This document shows positions 8,256 to 16,907 of a DNA stretch of 64,000 nt, piece by piece. Numbering within the stretch: the stretch's first letter is position 1; each line of letters starts with the position of its first letter. The stretch comes from DASUBV01 sp036510065. Lineage in GTDB: Bacteria > Actinomycetota > Actinomycetes > Streptosporangiales > Streptosporangiaceae. The stretch is taken from contig DATCEO010000051.1 of assembly GCA_036510065.1 (NCBI GenBank), positions 39,475 through 103,474 on the forward strand. The letters run 5' to 3'. Under the pieces are notes generated by a model. It was not told the origin of the DNA. It did not search any database and saw only the letters and a list, made by a program, of their open reading frames with translations. The translations under genes and the position numbers were made by a program.

Positions 8256-8606
8256 GTGAGTTATCACATCATGGGTCACCCGGTCCGCCGATCCGGCGGC
8301 CGGCCTGCTCTTGCCCTCGGCGCCATCACCCTGGGCGGCCTGGGCATCGGCGGCTTCGGCGGCGGCGGACTGGGCCGCGGCCTGGTTCACCTGTTCATCT
8401 GGCGCCTGATCTGGCGCGGCGGCCTCGCGATCTGGCGGGTGCCGATCTTCGGGCCGGCGATCGACATCGTCCTGGCCCTCGCGATCGTCGCGCTGCTCGT
8501 CCTCAGGTCGCAGCTCGGGCCGGGCTGGTGGCAGCGCCTGGGCCGCGGACCGCGCGGCGGCGGCTCCAGCGGCGGGGCGCCCGGCGGCGAACCGCGCGGC
8601 TGGTAA
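8256..8606 (+). CDS. Small glycine-rich membrane protein
   Basis: A 116-residue protein of unrecognised family. It has a glycine-rich N-terminal part (about residues 18-45), two hydrophobic stretches (about 17-55 and 62-85) and a glycine/arginine tail ending EPRGW. The possible starts are GTG 8256 and ATG 8271; GGAAG lies only two bases before the GTG, so the choice is open. It is the first gene on the plus strand after the palindrome and is followed 80 bases later by the LigD-type polymerase, so the two may be co-transcribed. It may be a small integral membrane protein, but no role can be given. Confidence 0.55.
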   Translation: MSYHIMGHPVRRSGGRPALALGAITLGGLGIGGFGGGGLGRGLVHLFIWRLIWRGGLAIWRVPIFGPAIDIVLALAIVALLVLRSQLGPGWWQRLGRGPRGGGSSGGAPGGEPRGW

Positions 8607-8687
8607 GGCACCGACCGCGCGGCTGGTGAGGCCCGGCCGGCGGGATTCGGCTGATCAGCTGACGGGCCCGCGAGTTATGGTGTCGGC

Positions 8688-10106
8688 ATGCCCGATCGCA
8701 AGGAGACTATCGAGGTCAGCGACCGCAGCGTGGTCATCTCCAACCCGGACAAGGTCTACTTCCCGCGGACCGGGCACACCAAGATGGACCTCGTCCGGTA
8801 CTACCTGAGCGTGGCCGACGGTGCCCTGCGGGGCGCGGCCCGGCGCCCGGTGGTGCTCAAGCGCTTTGTCAACGGCGCCGAGGGCGAGGCGTTCTTCCAG
8901 AAGCGGGCCCCGTCCTCCCGGCCGGACTGGCTGGAGACGGTGGAGCTGAAGTTCCCGTCCGGGCGGACCGCCGACGAGATCGTGATCAGGGACGCTGCCG
9001 GCCTGGCCTGGATGGTCAACCTGGGCTGCATCGACATCAATCCGCACCCCGTCCGCGCCGACGACCTGGATCATCCCGACGAGCTGCGGGTGGACCTGGA
9101 CCCGGTGCCGGGCGTGGAGTGGGCGCAGATCGTCCGGGTCGCGCTGGTGGCCCGGGACGTGCTGGCCGATTTCGGGCTGACCGGGTGGCCGAAGACGTCG
9201 GGGTCGCGCGGCATCCACATCTACAGCCGGATCGAGCCGCGCTGGACCTTCACCGAGGTACGCCGGGCCGCCGTGGCGCTGGCCCGCGAGGTCGAGCGGC
9301 GGGCCCCCGGTGACGCCACCGCGCGCTGGTGGAAGGAGGAGCGGCACGGTGTCTTCGTCGACTACAACCAGAACGCCAAGGACCGCACGATCGCCTCGGC
9401 CTACTCCGTCCGGCCCACCCCCGATGCCCGGGTGTCGGCGCCGCTGACCTGGGACGAGGTGCCCGGCTGCGATCCTGCGGCGTTCACCATCGACACGATG
9501 CCGGACCGGTACGCGCGGCTGGGTGACGTCGGGGCCGGGATCGACGAGGCAGTCGGCTCGCTGGCGGCGCTGCTGGAGCTGGCGGACAGGGACGAGGCCG
9601 CCGGGGTGCCCGACGCGCCCTGGCCCCCGCATTACGAGAAGCAGGCGGGCGAGGCGCCCCGCGTCCAGCCGTCCAAGCGGCGCGCCCCCGCGGGCGGCAC
9701 CGCCGCAGCTGCGGAGGCGGCGAAGGATCCGGCGGTCCTGCCGGCCGCGCCGGGCAAGGCCAGCGGGGCAAGCGGCCGGCGCAAGACGTCGATGCCGCTG
9801 ATCGAGGTAGCCAGGGCGGCTACCCAGGCCGAGGCCCTGGCCGGGCTGGAGCGCTGGAAGGAGCGGCACGCGGCCGCCGCCGCGCTGCTGGAGCCCGCCG
9901 ACGTCATGGTCGACTCCATGCGCGGCCGGTCCTCGACCTGGACCCGGATCCGGCTGAACCTGCGGCACGTCCCGGAGGCGGAGCGGCCCGGCCAGGAGGT
10001 GCTGGAGGTGGATTATGACCCGTTCGCCGGGTTCGAGCCACCGCCGCGCTCGCCGCGCTCGCCGCGCTCGCCGCGCTCGCCGGGCCGCGGCCAGGACCGG
10101 GCCTAA
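8688..10106 (+). CDS. LigD-type primase-polymerase domain protein (NHEJ)
   Basis: A 472-residue protein whose first 300 residues match the LigD polymerase (PolDom, archaeo-eukaryotic primase) fold. Signposts are NPDKVYFPRTGHTKMDLVRY, the metal-binding pair in DLDP (about 141-144), TSGSRGIHIYSRIEP with the catalytic His, and DYNQNAKDRTIASAYSVR. In the family this domain adds ribonucleotides and fills gaps during Ku-dependent end joining. No ligase or phosphoesterase domain follows; instead a low-complexity region ends in RSP repeats from a 9-bp tandem repeat at about 10048-10083. Ku and a ligase must be elsewhere if it functions in end joining. Confidence 0.9.
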   Translation: MPDRKETIEVSDRSVVISNPDKVYFPRTGHTKMDLVRYYLSVADGALRGAARRPVVLKRFVNGAEGEAFFQKRAPSSRPDWLETVELKFPSGRTADEIVIRDAAGLAWMVNLGCIDINPHPVRADDLDHPDELRVDLDPVPGVEWAQIVRVALVARDVLADFGLTGWPKTSGSRGIHIYSRIEPRWTFTEVRRAAVALAREVERRAPGDATARWWKEERHGVFVDYNQNAKDRTIASAYSVRPTPDARVSAPLTWDEVPGCDPAAFTIDTMPDRYARLGDVGAGIDEAVGSLAALLELADRDEAAGVPDAPWPPHYEKQAGEAPRVQPSKRRAPAGGTAAAAEAAKDPAVLPAAPGKASGASGRRKTSMPLIEVARAATQAEALAGLERWKERHAAAAALLEPADVMVDSMRGRSSTWTRIRLNLRHVPEAERPGQEVLEVDYDPFAGFEPPPRSPRSPRSPRSPGRGQDRA

Positions 10107-10147
10107 GACGCCCCCACCCCGGCAGCGCGCCCCCGGCAGCCGGCCGC

Positions 10148-10573
10148 TCAGGCCGCGATGTCGCGCTCGGCGATGACGCGGCTGGGCCGGATCCGGACCA
10201 GCAGCTCGCCCGGCACGCCGTTGCGGGCGCCGAACTCCGCGCCCCGATCGGCCCCCATGTACCGGCCGCCGATGACCTCGGACCACTTCCTGAGCTCGTC
10301 CAGGTCCTCCGACAGCGTCGCCTCCCCCTCGATGACGACAAAGCTGAACGGCGGCTCCTGGTCATCGACGCACAGGCATACTCGCGGGTCGCGCCGCAGG
10401 CAGCGGCCCTTGACGCTGTCCTCGCCGGTGGTCAGGATGACGTCCTCGCCGTCCAGCACGAACCAGATCGGCGTGACGTGCGGCCGGCCATCCGCCCGGG
10501 TCACGCCCAGCTTGCCGGTCCTGGTGCCGGTCATCACGAACTCGTGCCACTGCTGTGGTGTCATCTTCGCCAT
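10148..10573 (-). CDS. PPOX-class F420-dependent oxidoreductase
   Basis: A 141-residue split-barrel protein. It shows the family pattern GKLGVTRADGRPHVTPIWFV, then DVILTTGEDSVKGRCLRRDP, then VEGEATL-type strands and a C-terminal VRIRPSRVIAE strand. The size and the lack of an FMN-type basic cluster fit the F420-binding class of actinobacteria, which reduces small unsaturated compounds. FMN binding cannot be excluded. It lies 38 bases downstream of the YceI gene on the same strand and may be co-transcribed. Confidence 0.85.
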   Translation of the reverse strand: MAKMTPQQWHEFVMTGTRTGKLGVTRADGRPHVTPIWFVLDGEDVILTTGEDSVKGRCLRRDPRVCLCVDDQEPPFSFVVIEGEATLSEDLDELRKWSEVIGGRYMGADRGAEFGARNGVPGELLVRIRPSRVIAERDIAA

Positions 10574-10610
10574 GCGCCCACCGTAGGACAGCGGCCGGTC
10601 CGGCCTTCGG

Positions 10611-11363
10611 TCAGGCGTGGCTGAACTTGATCAGGAACTCCAGCGTGCCGGTGCTCGCGGTGGTCACGAAACTGCCGAAGCTGGGGTTGGGGATGCCGTA
10701 CTGGGCGAACACCACGGGAAGCGTTCCCGACACCTCGATGCCGGAGGCCGTCCGCTCGGCGCTGAGCGGGAAGCTGACCGACCGGGTATGACCGTGCAGG
10801 GTGAGCTGGCCGGCCGCGTGGTAGACCCTGACCGTGCCGGCGGCCGGCACCGGCGCCAGCTCGATCGGCGAGGTCAGCCGCAGGGTGCCCGTCGGGTACT
10901 GCGCCGTGTCCATGATCCGGCCGTTGAACTGGGCGTCACGCTGGCTCTGGTCGCTCTTGACCGTGGCCAGCTGGGCCGTGAAGGAGCCGGCGGTCACCTT
11001 CGTGCCGCTGATGGTCAGGCTGCCGGTGATGCTGCTGGTCCGCCCCACGGCCAGGTTGTTCTGGCCCAGCAGTATTTCCTTGACCCGGTAGCCCACCACC
11101 GAGCCGGTCCCGACCTTCCAGCTGCCCGCGACCGGGCCGCCCGAGCCGGCCGCCTGGCTGCCGGTCGCCGCGGCCGGGGACGACGGGAGGGCGGCCGCGG
11201 GCGAGGAGCTGGCGGCAGCACCCGGCTTGAGGCTCAGCGCGGCCGGAGCCGGCCCCGAGATGACGTGAATGTAGAAGTACGTCCCGCCGATCGCCAGGGC
11301 AGCGACGACGACCACGCCCCCGGCCAGCCAGATCGCCCACCGCCGCGCACGAGACCGTGCCAT
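10611..11363 (-). CDS. YceI family lipid-binding protein, membrane anchored
   Basis: A 250-residue protein. Residues 1-35 are a basic start plus a membrane segment (RRWAIWLAGGVVVVAALAIG), followed by an Ala/Ser/Pro linker to about 75. The rest is a YceI beta-barrel: WKVGTGSVVGYRVKE, a central SDQSQRDAQFNGRIMDTAQY and a C-terminal strand TGTLEFLIKFSHA. YceI proteins bind isoprenoid or other long lipids. The anchor indicates action on the outer face of the membrane. No partner is nearby that would name the ligand. Confidence 0.87.
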   Translation of the reverse strand: MARSRARRWAIWLAGGVVVVAALAIGGTYFYIHVISGPAPAALSLKPGAAASSSPAAALPSSPAAATGSQAAGSGGPVAGSWKVGTGSVVGYRVKEILLGQNNLAVGRTSSITGSLTISGTKVTAGSFTAQLATVKSDQSQRDAQFNGRIMDTAQYPTGTLRLTSPIELAPVPAAGTVRVYHAAGQLTLHGHTRSVSFPLSAERTASGIEVSGTLPVVFAQYGIPNPSFGSFVTTASTGTLEFLIKFSHA

Positions 11364-11539
11364 CGCCGACCACCCGTCTAACTGGCCGGGCTATGTCAGC
11401 CGAGCCTGCTGGTTATGGCACCAGAGCTTCCCGGGAGCGACCGAGCACGTGCTGGAGGTTTCCTCTAAGCCGCCTCTGCGAGCCGCCGCCGGCGGGCGCC
11501 ACCCGGGGCGCCGCCCGCCGTGCCCCGTCGCCGCGCCGG

Positions 11540-12469
11540 TCAGACGACCCGGTCGAGCAGCGTGGCCAGCAGCTCCAGGTGATCCAGGTCGTGCAGGTCC
11601 AGGACCTGAAGGTAGGCGGTCTGCGCGCCGATCTCCGCGAAGGCCCCGAGCCGGTCGGCGATCTGCGCGGGCGTGCCGGCCAGCGCGGTTTCCCGCAGGT
11701 CGTCGACGTCCCGGCCGATCGCCGCGGCGCGCTCCCGCACCTGCGCATCGGTAGAACCGCAGCACACGGTCTGGGCGATCGAGTAGACCATCGACGACTC
11801 GGCTCGCCCGGCGGCCGCGCAGGCCTCCCGCACCCAGCCGAACGTGGCGGCCGTGTTCTCCAGGCTGGCGAACCCCCGGTTGAACTCGTCCGCGTAGCTG
11901 GCGGCCAGCGCCGGCGTCCGCCGCCGGCCGCCGCCGCCGATCAGGACCGGCGGCCGTGGCCGCTGGGCCGGCTTGGGCAGGCCGGGTGAGTCGGTCACGG
12001 TGTAGTACTGGCCGCTGAACGAGAACGTCTCGCCCTCGGGCGCCGTCCACAGCCCGGTGATGATCGCCAGCTGCTCCTCGAACCGGTCGAACCGCTCCTT
12101 GAGCCCGGGGAAGGGCATCGCGTAGGCGGCGTGCTCGGCCTCGTACCAGCCCGCGCCGAAGCCGAACTCCACCCGGCCGCCGCTCATCTGGTCGACCTGC
12201 GCCACCGAGATGGCCAGCGGCCCCGGGTACCGGAACGTGGCGGCCGTCATCAGCGTGCCGAGCCGGATCCGCGAGGTCTCCCGGGCCAGGGCGCCCAGCG
12301 TGACCCACGAGTCGGTGGGCCCGGGCAAACCGCTGACGTCGCCCATATTCAGGTAATGATCGGACCGGAAGAACGCGTCGAACCCCAGGTCCTCGGTCGC
12401 GCGGGCCACTCGCAGCAGGGTCGGGTAGTCGGCCCCCTGCTGCGGCTCGGTAAAGATCCGCAATTTCAT
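11540..12469 (-). CDS. LLM class F420-dependent oxidoreductase
   Basis: A 309-residue TIM-barrel enzyme of the luciferase-like family. Evidence includes the start MKLRIFTEPQQGADYPTLL, the strand-loop DAFFRSDHY with the coenzyme-contact His, LGTLMTAATFRYP, GGRVEFGFGAGWYEAEHAAY and the phosphate-binding VLIGGGGRRRT. These fit the F420 rather than FMN subclass common in actinomycetes. ATG 12469 starts the conserved first strand; a longer frame adds nine unconserved residues. Substrate is unknown. The 176 bases downstream before the YceI gene hold no gene that I can support. Confidence 0.87.
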   Translation of the reverse strand: MKLRIFTEPQQGADYPTLLRVARATEDLGFDAFFRSDHYLNMGDVSGLPGPTDSWVTLGALARETSRIRLGTLMTAATFRYPGPLAISVAQVDQMSGGRVEFGFGAGWYEAEHAAYAMPFPGLKERFDRFEEQLAIITGLWTAPEGETFSFSGQYYTVTDSPGLPKPAQRPRPPVLIGGGGRRRTPALAASYADEFNRGFASLENTAATFGWVREACAAAGRAESSMVYSIAQTVCCGSTDAQVRERAAAIGRDVDDLRETALAGTPAQIADRLGAFAEIGAQTAYLQVLDLHDLDHLELLATLLDRVV

Positions 12470-12557
12470 GGCCCCATACTCTCGCGACGCCCGCACGGGC
12501 CTTCCCCCTGGCCGGCCTTACTAGCGTGGTAACGACAGCTCGGGGTCAGCGCGCCCG

Positions 12558-13919
12558 TCAGCCTGACGAGCTCCCCGGTGCCTGCGGCCGGGACAGGGTG
12601 GCCAGGCACTCGACGTGGTGGGTCATCGGGAAGGCGTCGAAGGCCCGGAGCCCGTCCAGCGCCCAGCCGCCGGCGACCAGCAGCCTCAGGTCGCGGGCCA
12701 GGGTGGCCGGATCGCACGACACGTAGGCGATGGCGCGCAGGCTGGCGGGCGCGCCTGCCAGTGCGTCGATGACCGCCCGGTCCGCGCCGGCCCGGGGCGG
12801 ATCCAGCACCGCCACCGACGCTCCCGACAGGCCGATCCGGCCCAGGACCTGGCCCGCATCGCCGCGATGCACCCGCGCCCACGGCCACTCGCGCAGGTTA
12901 TGCCGCGCGTCGCGGACCGCGGTGGTATCGGACTCCACGCCGATCACGGTGCCGCTCGGCCCGACCGCCCGGGCCAGGGCCCCGGTGAACAGCCCGGCCC
13001 CGCAGTACAGGTCGATCGCCCCGTCGCCGGCCTGGGGGGCGAGCGCCTGGCCGACCGCCTCGGCCAGCGCGTCGGCCGCCGCCGGGTGCACCTGCCAGAA
13101 GCCGGCCAGGTCCACTCGCCAGTCCCGCCCGGCCGCGTGCTGGGTCAGGTAGCCGCGGCCGGCCACGGCCGTCCGGGCCCCGCCCCGGCCGACCGACCGC
13201 AGGCTGTCGGCGGCGACCGGGGGGACCGGGCCCCGCAGCGGGCCGGTCACCAGGACGGCGCGCTCGCCGGTGGCCGGGACCGCGGCCACCTGGACCGACG
13301 TGGCGCCTGGCCAGCGGCTGCCCGTCACGCCGGTGGCGTTGACCGCCGGGTAGGCGATCGGGCACTCCCCCACCTCGGTGATCTCATGCGAGCGGTGGCG
13401 GCGCAGGCCGGGGGTCCCGTCCGGGCCGATGGCGAAGGCGACCCTGGTCCGCCAGCCGAGCCCCGGCGCGCTGCCCGGCCGTCCGCCGCCGCCCTCGCCG
13501 TCGCCGTCGCCGTCGCCGTCGAGCGGCTCCACCGTGACCTCGCGGTCGAGGCCGCCGATCCGGGCCAGCTGCTGGCGGATGACTGCGGCCTTCAGCCGCC
13601 GCTGGGCGGGCAGGCTGGCGTGCTGCCAGTCGCAGCCGCCGCAGCCGCCTGGCCGGGCATGCGGGCAGGGCGGTTGCACCCGGTCGGCCGAGGGGACCAG
13701 GATCTCTACGGCATCGGCGCGGGCGAGCTTGGCGGTGATCTGGGTGAGAACGGCGCGAACTCGCTCGCCCGGCAGGGCATGGCGGACGAACACGACGCGA
13801 CCGCCCTTATCATCGGGGCGGGCAACGCACCAGCCGCCATTCACCGCCTCGCCGACGGTCAGTTCGAGCACGTCACCGGGCAGGGGCCCGGTCGTGGCGG
13901 TAGCGGTCACTGGCACCAT
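12558..13919 (-). CDS. TRAM-domain class I SAM-dependent RNA (uracil-5) methyltransferase
   Basis: About 453 residues with a TrmA/RumA layout. An N-terminal TRAM domain (GDVLELTVGEAVNGGWCVAR) is followed by a cysteine cluster PCPHARPGGCGGCDWQH that fits the [4Fe-4S] site. The SAM-binding domain has DLYCGAGLFTGALARAVG and LDPPRAG. The catalytic Cys is in YVSCDPATLARDL. It would methylate uridine in rRNA or tRNA. A DG-repeat insert near residue 136 comes from GTCGCC-type repeats at 13496-13520. The ATG at 13919 is nearest the TRAM domain; a longer start at 13989 is possible. It is divergent from the TrkA pair, the same arrangement as Rv2689c beside ceoB. Confidence 0.88.
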   Translation of the reverse strand: MVPVTATATTGPLPGDVLELTVGEAVNGGWCVARPDDKGGRVVFVRHALPGERVRAVLTQITAKLARADAVEILVPSADRVQPPCPHARPGGCGGCDWQHASLPAQRRLKAAVIRQQLARIGGLDREVTVEPLDGDGDGDGEGGGGRPGSAPGLGWRTRVAFAIGPDGTPGLRRHRSHEITEVGECPIAYPAVNATGVTGSRWPGATSVQVAAVPATGERAVLVTGPLRGPVPPVAADSLRSVGRGGARTAVAGRGYLTQHAAGRDWRVDLAGFWQVHPAAADALAEAVGQALAPQAGDGAIDLYCGAGLFTGALARAVGPSGTVIGVESDTTAVRDARHNLREWPWARVHRGDAGQVLGRIGLSGASVAVLDPPRAGADRAVIDALAGAPASLRAIAYVSCDPATLARDLRLLVAGGWALDGLRAFDAFPMTHHVECLATLSRPQAPGSSSG

Positions 13920-14024
13920 GTTGCCGTGCCGGGTCGCCGGGCCGGCCGGAGGGGTGCCGCCGGCTAGCAGCGGCCCGCAGGTGGGCATACCGTGATCAAG
14001 CACTGATCGGCCGGAAGGAAGAGC

Positions 14025-14696
14025 GTGCACATCGTCATCATGGGGTGCGGGCGGGTCGGCTCGACCGTCGCCCACATCCTCGAGGACCAGGGGCACTCGG
14101 TCGCGGTCATTGACCGTGATCCCGAGGCGTTCCGCAAGCTTCCGTCCGGCTTCAAGGGGAGCAGGATCACCGGCATCGGGTTCGACCGTGATGTCCTGGC
14201 CGAGGCGGGAATCGAGCACGCGGACGCCTTCGCCGCGGTCAGCAGCGGCGACAACTCCAACGTCATCGCCGCCCGGGTGGCCCGCGAGTCCTTCGGCGTC
14301 GAGCGGGTCGTGGCGCGCATCTACGATCCGCGCCGGGCCGACGTGTACCAGCGGCTGGGCATCCCGACGGTGGCCACCGTGCGGTGGACGGCGGACCAGA
14401 TGCTGCGCCGGCTGCTGCCCGAGGGCGCCGAGCCGCTCTGGCGCGATCCGACCGGCGCGATCCTGCTGGCCGAGGTGGCGTGCGTCGCCGACTGGCTGGG
14501 CGAGAAGGTGTCGGCCCTGGAGGAGATGGCCCAGACCAGGATCGCGTTCATCTCCCGGCTCGGCCAGGCGATGATCCCCACCAGCGGAACCGTCCTGCAG
14601 GAGGGCGACGTGCTGCACGTCGTGGCGGAAGAGGGCGACCTGCAGCGGATCGCCGCCCTGTTCTGCCGCCCCGTCCCCGGAAAGGGAATGCACTGA
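14025..14696 (+). CDS. ceoB: TrkA/CeoB potassium uptake regulatory protein
   Basis: A 223-residue cytoplasmic RCK protein. The N-terminal Rossmann domain carries HIVIMGCGRVGSTVA, with the acidic residue DRDPEAF that contacts the nucleotide. A TrkA-C domain follows from about residue 140 to the end. Such proteins bind NAD(H) or ATP and gate Trk/Ktr-type potassium channels. The GTG start at 14025 follows GGAAGGAAG. It is the first gene of a two-gene operon with the next RCK gene. No channel gene lies in this block. Confidence 0.9.
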   Translation: MHIVIMGCGRVGSTVAHILEDQGHSVAVIDRDPEAFRKLPSGFKGSRITGIGFDRDVLAEAGIEHADAFAAVSSGDNSNVIAARVARESFGVERVVARIYDPRRADVYQRLGIPTVATVRWTADQMLRRLLPEGAEPLWRDPTGAILLAEVACVADWLGEKVSALEEMAQTRIAFISRLGQAMIPTSGTVLQEGDVLHVVAEEGDLQRIAALFCRPVPGKGMH

Positions 14697-15370
14697 TGCG
14701 CGTCGCGATCGCGGGCGCCGGCGCCGTCGGCATGTCCATCGCCAGGGAGCTGCTCGAGAACGGCCACGAGGTTCTGCTCATCGACAAGGACCCCAAGGCC
14801 ATCCGGGTCTACGGCGTACCGGGGGCCGAGTGGCTGCTCGCGGACGCCTGCGAGATCAGCGCGCTGGACGACGCCCAGCTGGAACGCTGCAACGTGGTCG
14901 TCGCCGCGACCGGGGACGACAAGGCCAACCTGGTCACGTCCCTGCTGGCCAAGACCGAGTACGGCGTGCCGCGGGTGGTCGCCCGGGTCAACCTGCCCGC
15001 CAACGAGTGGCTGTTCAACGAGTCGTGGGGCGTCGACGTGGCGGTCTCGACTCCCCGGCTGCTCTCGGCCCTGGTCGAGGAGGCGGTCAGCGTCGGTGAC
15101 CTGGTCCGGCTGATGACCTTCCGGCAGAGCGACGCCAGCCTGGTCGAGATGACCATGCCGGCCGATGCCCCGCTGGCCGGCCAGCGGGTCGGCAGCATCG
15201 TCTGGCCGGCTGATACGGCGCTGGTCGCGATCCTGCGGGACGGCCGGGTCATCGTGCCCAGCAGCGACGATCCGCTGGAAGGCGGCGACGAGCTGCTGTT
15301 TGTCACCAGCCAGGACGTGGAGGCCGAGCTATCCCGGCTGCTGCACGAGGGGAACGAGGCGGTTACCTGA
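14696..15370 (+). CDS. ceoC: TrkA/CeoC potassium uptake regulatory protein
   Basis: A second RCK subunit of 224 residues. The Rossmann motif is RVAIAGAGAVGMSIARELLE with the acidic DKDPKAI, and a TrkA-C domain covers about 145-220 (VEMTMPADAPLAGQRVG). The ATG shares one base with the stop of the previous gene, showing translational coupling. The pair would form a mixed regulatory ring on a potassium channel located elsewhere. Its stop overlaps the convergent DUF3710 gene by eight bases. Confidence 0.9.
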   Translation: MRVAIAGAGAVGMSIARELLENGHEVLLIDKDPKAIRVYGVPGAEWLLADACEISALDDAQLERCNVVVAATGDDKANLVTSLLAKTEYGVPRVVARVNLPANEWLFNESWGVDVAVSTPRLLSALVEEAVSVGDLVRLMTFRQSDASLVEMTMPADAPLAGQRVGSIVWPADTALVAILRDGRVIVPSSDDPLEGGDELLFVTSQDVEAELSRLLHEGNEAVT

Positions 15371-16313
15371 TCTCGGTGATCTCCGGCCCGCGCTCGAACG
15401 GGTTGGGCATGCCGTTGCTCTCCGCCTCGATCTGCTGCTCGATCGCCTGCCGGGCTTCCTCGGGCAGCTGGATGTCCAGCGGCTGACGCGGTGGCTGCGC
15501 GTGGTCGCCGCGGACGACCACCACGTCGGCGAAGATCTCCTCAAACGGCCGGGCCAGCTCGGGCTGCTGCGCCGCGGGGCCGGAAATCAGCCCGCGCAGG
15601 AACCAGCGGGGGCCGTCGGCGCCCATGAACCGCAGCGACTCCGTGGCCGGGCGCTGGCCCGCGGTCACCGGGGGCGGGGTCAGCCGCACCAGCATCTCCG
15701 GCCCGAATGGCCCGTCGCGCTCCTCGCTCTGGCCACCGGACTTGGCTGCCTCGGCGGCGATCTCCTCGCGGACCTCGTCCCAGATCCCCATGGTCTTGGG
15801 CGCCGCGAACGCCTGGAGCTGGATCGCGCTGTTGCCGTGCACCACGGCGATCCAGATGCCGGGCTCCTGCTCCAGGCTGACCTGAATGTCGAAGCCGTCC
15901 CGCAAGGGAACCAGCAGGCTGCCGAAATCCATCCGCTCGCCGTCGGGGTAGCCGCCCGCCGCGTCCCACGGCCCGGCGGCGCGGCCGCGCTCGGATCCGG
16001 CGCTCGGGGCAGAGTCGCGCAGCCTCGTCCAGGTGGCCGGGTCACCCAGGTCCTCACCGCGCCCGGCGACGGCAGGCCGGCCGGCGCCGCCGGGCTGCGC
16101 CCGGTCCCGCCCGTCGTCCAGCTCATCGTCCAGCTCACCGGCGGGCTCGGCCAGCTCGTCATCGGCTGCCGGCTCGTCGTCCAGCAGCTCGTCGCCGGAC
16201 AGGTCGTCATCTGGCTCGCCGACGGCCAGCTCGTCGAGATCCTGCTGGCCCTGGTCGGCGCCGCTGCCGCGCCTGGACTGATCCGCGTCCTCGCGGCGGT
16301 GCCGTCGGAACAC
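15363..16313 (-). CDS. DUF3710 family protein
   Basis: A 316-residue cytoplasmic protein. Residues 1-110 are acidic and disordered (Asp/Glu/Ala/Gly-rich). The rest is the DUF3710 core: LLVPLRDGFDIQVSLEQEPG, LQAFAAPKTMGIWDEVREEI, then RWFLRGLISGPAA and FADVVVVRG. The family is confined largely to actinobacteria and usually lies next to dut, as it does here; function is unknown. Start is GTG 16313 after GGAG. It follows dut on the same strand by 40 bases and is probably in its operon. Confidence 0.9.
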   Translation of the reverse strand: MFRRHRREDADQSRRGSGADQGQQDLDELAVGEPDDDLSGDELLDDEPAADDELAEPAGELDDELDDGRDRAQPGGAGRPAVAGRGEDLGDPATWTRLRDSAPSAGSERGRAAGPWDAAGGYPDGERMDFGSLLVPLRDGFDIQVSLEQEPGIWIAVVHGNSAIQLQAFAAPKTMGIWDEVREEIAAEAAKSGGQSEERDGPFGPEMLVRLTPPPVTAGQRPATESLRFMGADGPRWFLRGLISGPAAQQPELARPFEEIFADVVVVRGDHAQPPRQPLDIQLPEEARQAIEQQIEAESNGMPNPFERGPEITEIR

Positions 16314-16353
16314 CCCGCACGCTCCTTAATTCTGGAGTTCTCGCCGAATCGGG

Positions 16354-16884
16354 CTACACCCGGTCAGGAGCCTCACTGCCGCCAGCCGGCCCGGCGCTCA
16401 TTGCGTGCCCGCCCGTCGAGCCGAACCCGCCGTCGCCCCTGGCCGATCCCGGCAGGGTCACTACCTCATGGAAGACCGGGTACACCACGCGCTGGACCAC
16501 CAGCTGGGCGATCCGGTCCCCGCGCTGGAACCGGACAGGGTGCTCGGCGTCGGTGTTGAGCAGTGTCACCCTGATCTCGCCACGGTACCCGGCATCGACG
16601 GTTCCGGGCGCATTGACGATCGTGACCCCGTGCCGGGCGGCCAGCCCCGAGCGGGGATGCACGAAGGCCGCATAGCCATCCGGCAGCGCGATCGCCACCC
16701 CGGTCGGGACCACGGCGCGCTGGCCGGGGGCCAGCTCCACGTCCTGCGCCGCGAACAGGTCGGTCCCGGCATCGCCGGGGTGGGCCCGGCCGGGCAGCGG
16801 CAGGCCGGGATCCAGCCGCCTGATCAGCACCTCGACGCTGTCGCCGTGAGCACCGCCGGGGGGTCTGTCCTCGTGGCCGGTCAC
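16354..16884 (-). CDS. dut: dUTP diphosphatase
   Basis: A homotrimeric-type dUTPase of 176 residues; it converts dUTP to dUMP and pyrophosphate, keeping uracil out of DNA and supplying dTMP synthesis. All five motifs are visible: AGTDLFA, HPRSGLAARHG, NAPGTVDAGYRGEI with the catalytic Asp, RGDRIAQLV, and the C-terminal arm GDGGFGSTGG. The GTG at 16884 gives about 20 residues before the first conserved strand (VEVLIRRLDPGL), so a later start is possible. It lies 23 bases after the AI-2E transporter gene. Confidence 0.93.
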   Translation of the reverse strand: MTGHEDRPPGGAHGDSVEVLIRRLDPGLPLPGRAHPGDAGTDLFAAQDVELAPGQRAVVPTGVAIALPDGYAAFVHPRSGLAARHGVTIVNAPGTVDAGYRGEIRVTLLNTDAEHPVRFQRGDRIAQLVVQRVVYPVFHEVVTLPGSARGDGGFGSTGGHAMSAGPAGGSEAPDRV

Positions 16885-16907
16885 GCTGGCGACCCTACCG
16901 CCACCGG

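Noticed and set aside
12558..14693. Extending the TRAM methyltransferase start to about 14693
   Set aside because: The extra part is antisense to the first TrkA gene, has no TRAM-like sequence, and would swallow the divergent promoter.
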